Part shown: positions 4,432-5,606 of the stretch, piece by piece
Position numbering within the stretch: position 1 is the stretch's first letter
Layout of the letters: each line of letters begins with the position of its first letter
Assembly: GCA_030632405.1 (NCBI GenBank)
Contig: DAOVUU010000199.1
Span: 1 to 5,606 of the forward strand
Length of the DNA stretch: 5,606 nucleotides
Direction of reading: 5' to 3'
Origin: Desulfobulbaceae bacterium
GTDB taxonomy: Bacteria > Desulfobacterota > Desulfobulbia > Desulfobulbales > Desulfocapsaceae
Made by a program: the position numbers and the translations under genes
Notes under the pieces: model-generated
The model's database searches: none
What the model was told of the DNA's origin: nothing
Seen by the model: only the letters and a program-made list of their open reading frames with translations

Positions 4432-5606
4432 TTATCTTCTCTTCATACCTTTCGGTAATTTTCTTCGTTTACGACCTAGCATGGCCCCAGGTTTATTACG
4501 AATTTTTTTCATCATTTTCAGCATTTGAGAGTAACTTTTAAGTACTTTATTGACGTCGGTCAATGTCGTACCAGACCCTGTTGCTATACGGTTGCGTCTG
4601 CTGGTATTTATGATTTTATGGTTTTTTCTTTCCTTGGCAGTCATTGAACGGATGATTGCTTCCGTTTTAACAAGTTCTTTTTCATCAGGTTTCGGTGCAT
4701 CCTTAAGCTGTTTAAGCTTGTTGATGCCGGGAACCATGTCAATAATCTGTTCCAGTGATCCCATTTTTTTGATCTGCTGGATCTGATCAAGGAAATCTTC
4801 AAGGGTAAATAGATTCTTTCGTAATTTTTGGGCTAGTTTGTCTGCTTCCTTCTTATCAATTACAGCTTCGGCTTTTTCAATAAGGGTCAGGACATCGCCC
4901 ATTCCAAGAATTCGGGAAGCAATTCTGTCAGGATGAAAAATCTCAAGGGCATCCAGGGTCTCGCCGACACCAACAAATTTAATTGGTTTACCCGTGATAT
5001 GTTTTATCGAAAGGGCCGCGCCGCCTCGGGCGTCTCCTTCGATTTTTGTCAGGATAACCCCTGAAATCTCAAGATCCTGATTGAATTTATCTGCTACAGT
5101 CACCGCATCCTGGCCGGTCATTGCATCGGCCACGAAGAGAACTTCAGAAAGCGGTATAGCGGACTGGATCTCTTTGAGTTCCCCCATCAATTCTTCATCG
5201 ACGTGGAGTCTGCCTGCAGTATCAATGATGAGTGTATCGTAGCCGTTGGTTTCAGCTTCGTGTACTGCCTGTCTGCAGATATCAACAGGTTTTATATCCG
5301 GCGTTGATGGATGTACCGGGACTTCTATCTGACCTCCGAGTACCTGTAACTGTTCAATGGCAGCCGGGCGATAAATATCCGCCGGAACAAGATATGGTTT
5401 TCTGCCTTTGCCCTTGAGCATTGCTGCAAGTTTTCCAGAGGTGGTTGTCTTACCCGAACCCTGGAGACCAGCCATCATGATTATGACGGGCTGACGGCCA
5501 TCCAGCTGTATCTGCTCTGCTGAAGATCCAAGAAAAGTTACCAGTTCCTCGTGGACAATTTTGATAATCTGCTGTCCAGGAGAAAGGGATTTTGACACTT
5601 CCCTTC
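4432..5606 (-). CDS. ffh: Signal recognition particle GTPase Ffh (SRP54), 5' end outside window
   Basis: Ffh binds 4.5S RNA and signal sequences of nascent membrane proteins and delivers ribosomes to FtsY. The frame is open to the window edge. The GTG at 5598 is not the start: the preceding codons (AGG GAA) continue the conserved REVSKSLSPGQQ junction, and the roughly 90-residue N domain is mostly missing. Numbering from that GTG, the G domain has the P-loop GLQGSGKTTT (44-53), DIYRPAA (74-80), DTAGRLH (126-132), the G4 region TKIEGDARGG (184-193) and FVGVGE (208-213). The M domain follows, with KKMGSLEQIIDMVPG (277-291) and the 4.5S RNA-binding SRRNRIATGSG (333-343). The G4 motif has Glu in place of the usual Asp of TKxDGDARGG. 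The C-terminus is unusually basic (GRKRRKLPKGMKRR, 375-388). The stop is TAA at 4434-4432, 75 nt before rpsP. Confidence 0.98.
   Translation of the reverse strand, partial: REVSKSLSPGQQIIKIVHEELVTFLGSSAEQIQLDGRQPVIIMMAGLQGSGKTTTSGKLAAMLKGKGRKPYLVPADIYRPAAIEQLQVLGGQIEVPVHPSTPDIKPVDICRQAVHEAETNGYDTLIIDTAGRLHVDEELMGELKEIQSAIPLSEVLFVADAMTGQDAVTVADKFNQDLEISGVILTKIEGDARGGAALSIKHITGKPIKFVGVGETLDALEIFHPDRIASRILGMGDVLTLIEKAEAVIDKKEADKLAQKLRKNLFTLEDFLDQIQQIKKMGSLEQIIDMVPGINKLKQLKDAPKPDEKELVKTEAIIRSMTAKERKNHKIINTSRRNRIATGSGTTLTDVNKVLKSYSQMLKMMKKIRNKPGAMLGRKRRKLPKGMKRR

Noticed and set aside
4550..4786. Plus-strand frame with a hydrophobic product, as if a small membrane protein
   Set aside because: It is antisense to the Ffh M domain; the hydrophobicity results from complementing Lys/Glu/Asp-rich codons.

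Overview
The window is a piece of bacterial core chromosome in which every recognisable gene lies on the minus strand. Read 5'->3' on that strand (from high to low coordinates) the order is ffh (5' end cut off by the window edge), rpsP, khpA (KH-domain protein), rimM, trmD, an uncharacterised SPOUT-type RNA methyltransferase, rplS, rnhB, a yraN-family (UPF0102) gene, and pdxA (3' end cut off by the opposite edge). This is the widespread ffh/rpsP/rimM/trmD/rplS translation cluster. The KH gene after rpsP, the extra SPOUT gene between trmD and rplS, and the rnhB-yraN tail fit a Desulfobacterota ('deltaproteobacterial') genome, perhaps Desulfobulbales-like. That placement rests on gene order and protein flavour only and is an inference.

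Layout: 5606-4432 is Ffh, from late in its N domain through the G and M domains. A 75-nt gap holding a bulged hairpin separates it from rpsP (4356-4111). rpsP, khpA, rimM and trmD are nearly contiguous (gaps of 5, 19 and 7 nt with the preferred starts), and trmD overlaps the SPOUT gene by an ATGA. A 73-nt gap leads to rplS (1874-1521). Between rplS and the body of rnhB is a 19-bp hairpin, the most striking non-coding structure here. rnhB and yraN overlap by 11 nt. After a 107-nt gap comes pdxA, which runs off the left edge from an ATG at 311.

The genes combine protein targeting (Ffh/SRP), two ribosomal proteins (bS16, bL19), 30S maturation (RimM), RNA binding (KhpA), tRNA m1G37 modification (TrmD), a probable RNA methylation of unknown target, ribonucleotide removal (RNase HII) and PLP synthesis (PdxA). 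They are probably co-transcribed from a promoter upstream of the window, with output tuned per gene by spacing, overlap and RNA structure. I found no mobile element, CRISPR array, tRNA or rRNA, and no sign of horizontal transfer. There is no gene-free stretch over 300 bases. I see no novel system; the points worth a second look are local ones: the rplS/rnhB hairpin, an Asp-to-Glu change in the Ffh G4 motif, the orphan SPOUT enzyme, and several probable start-site corrections.
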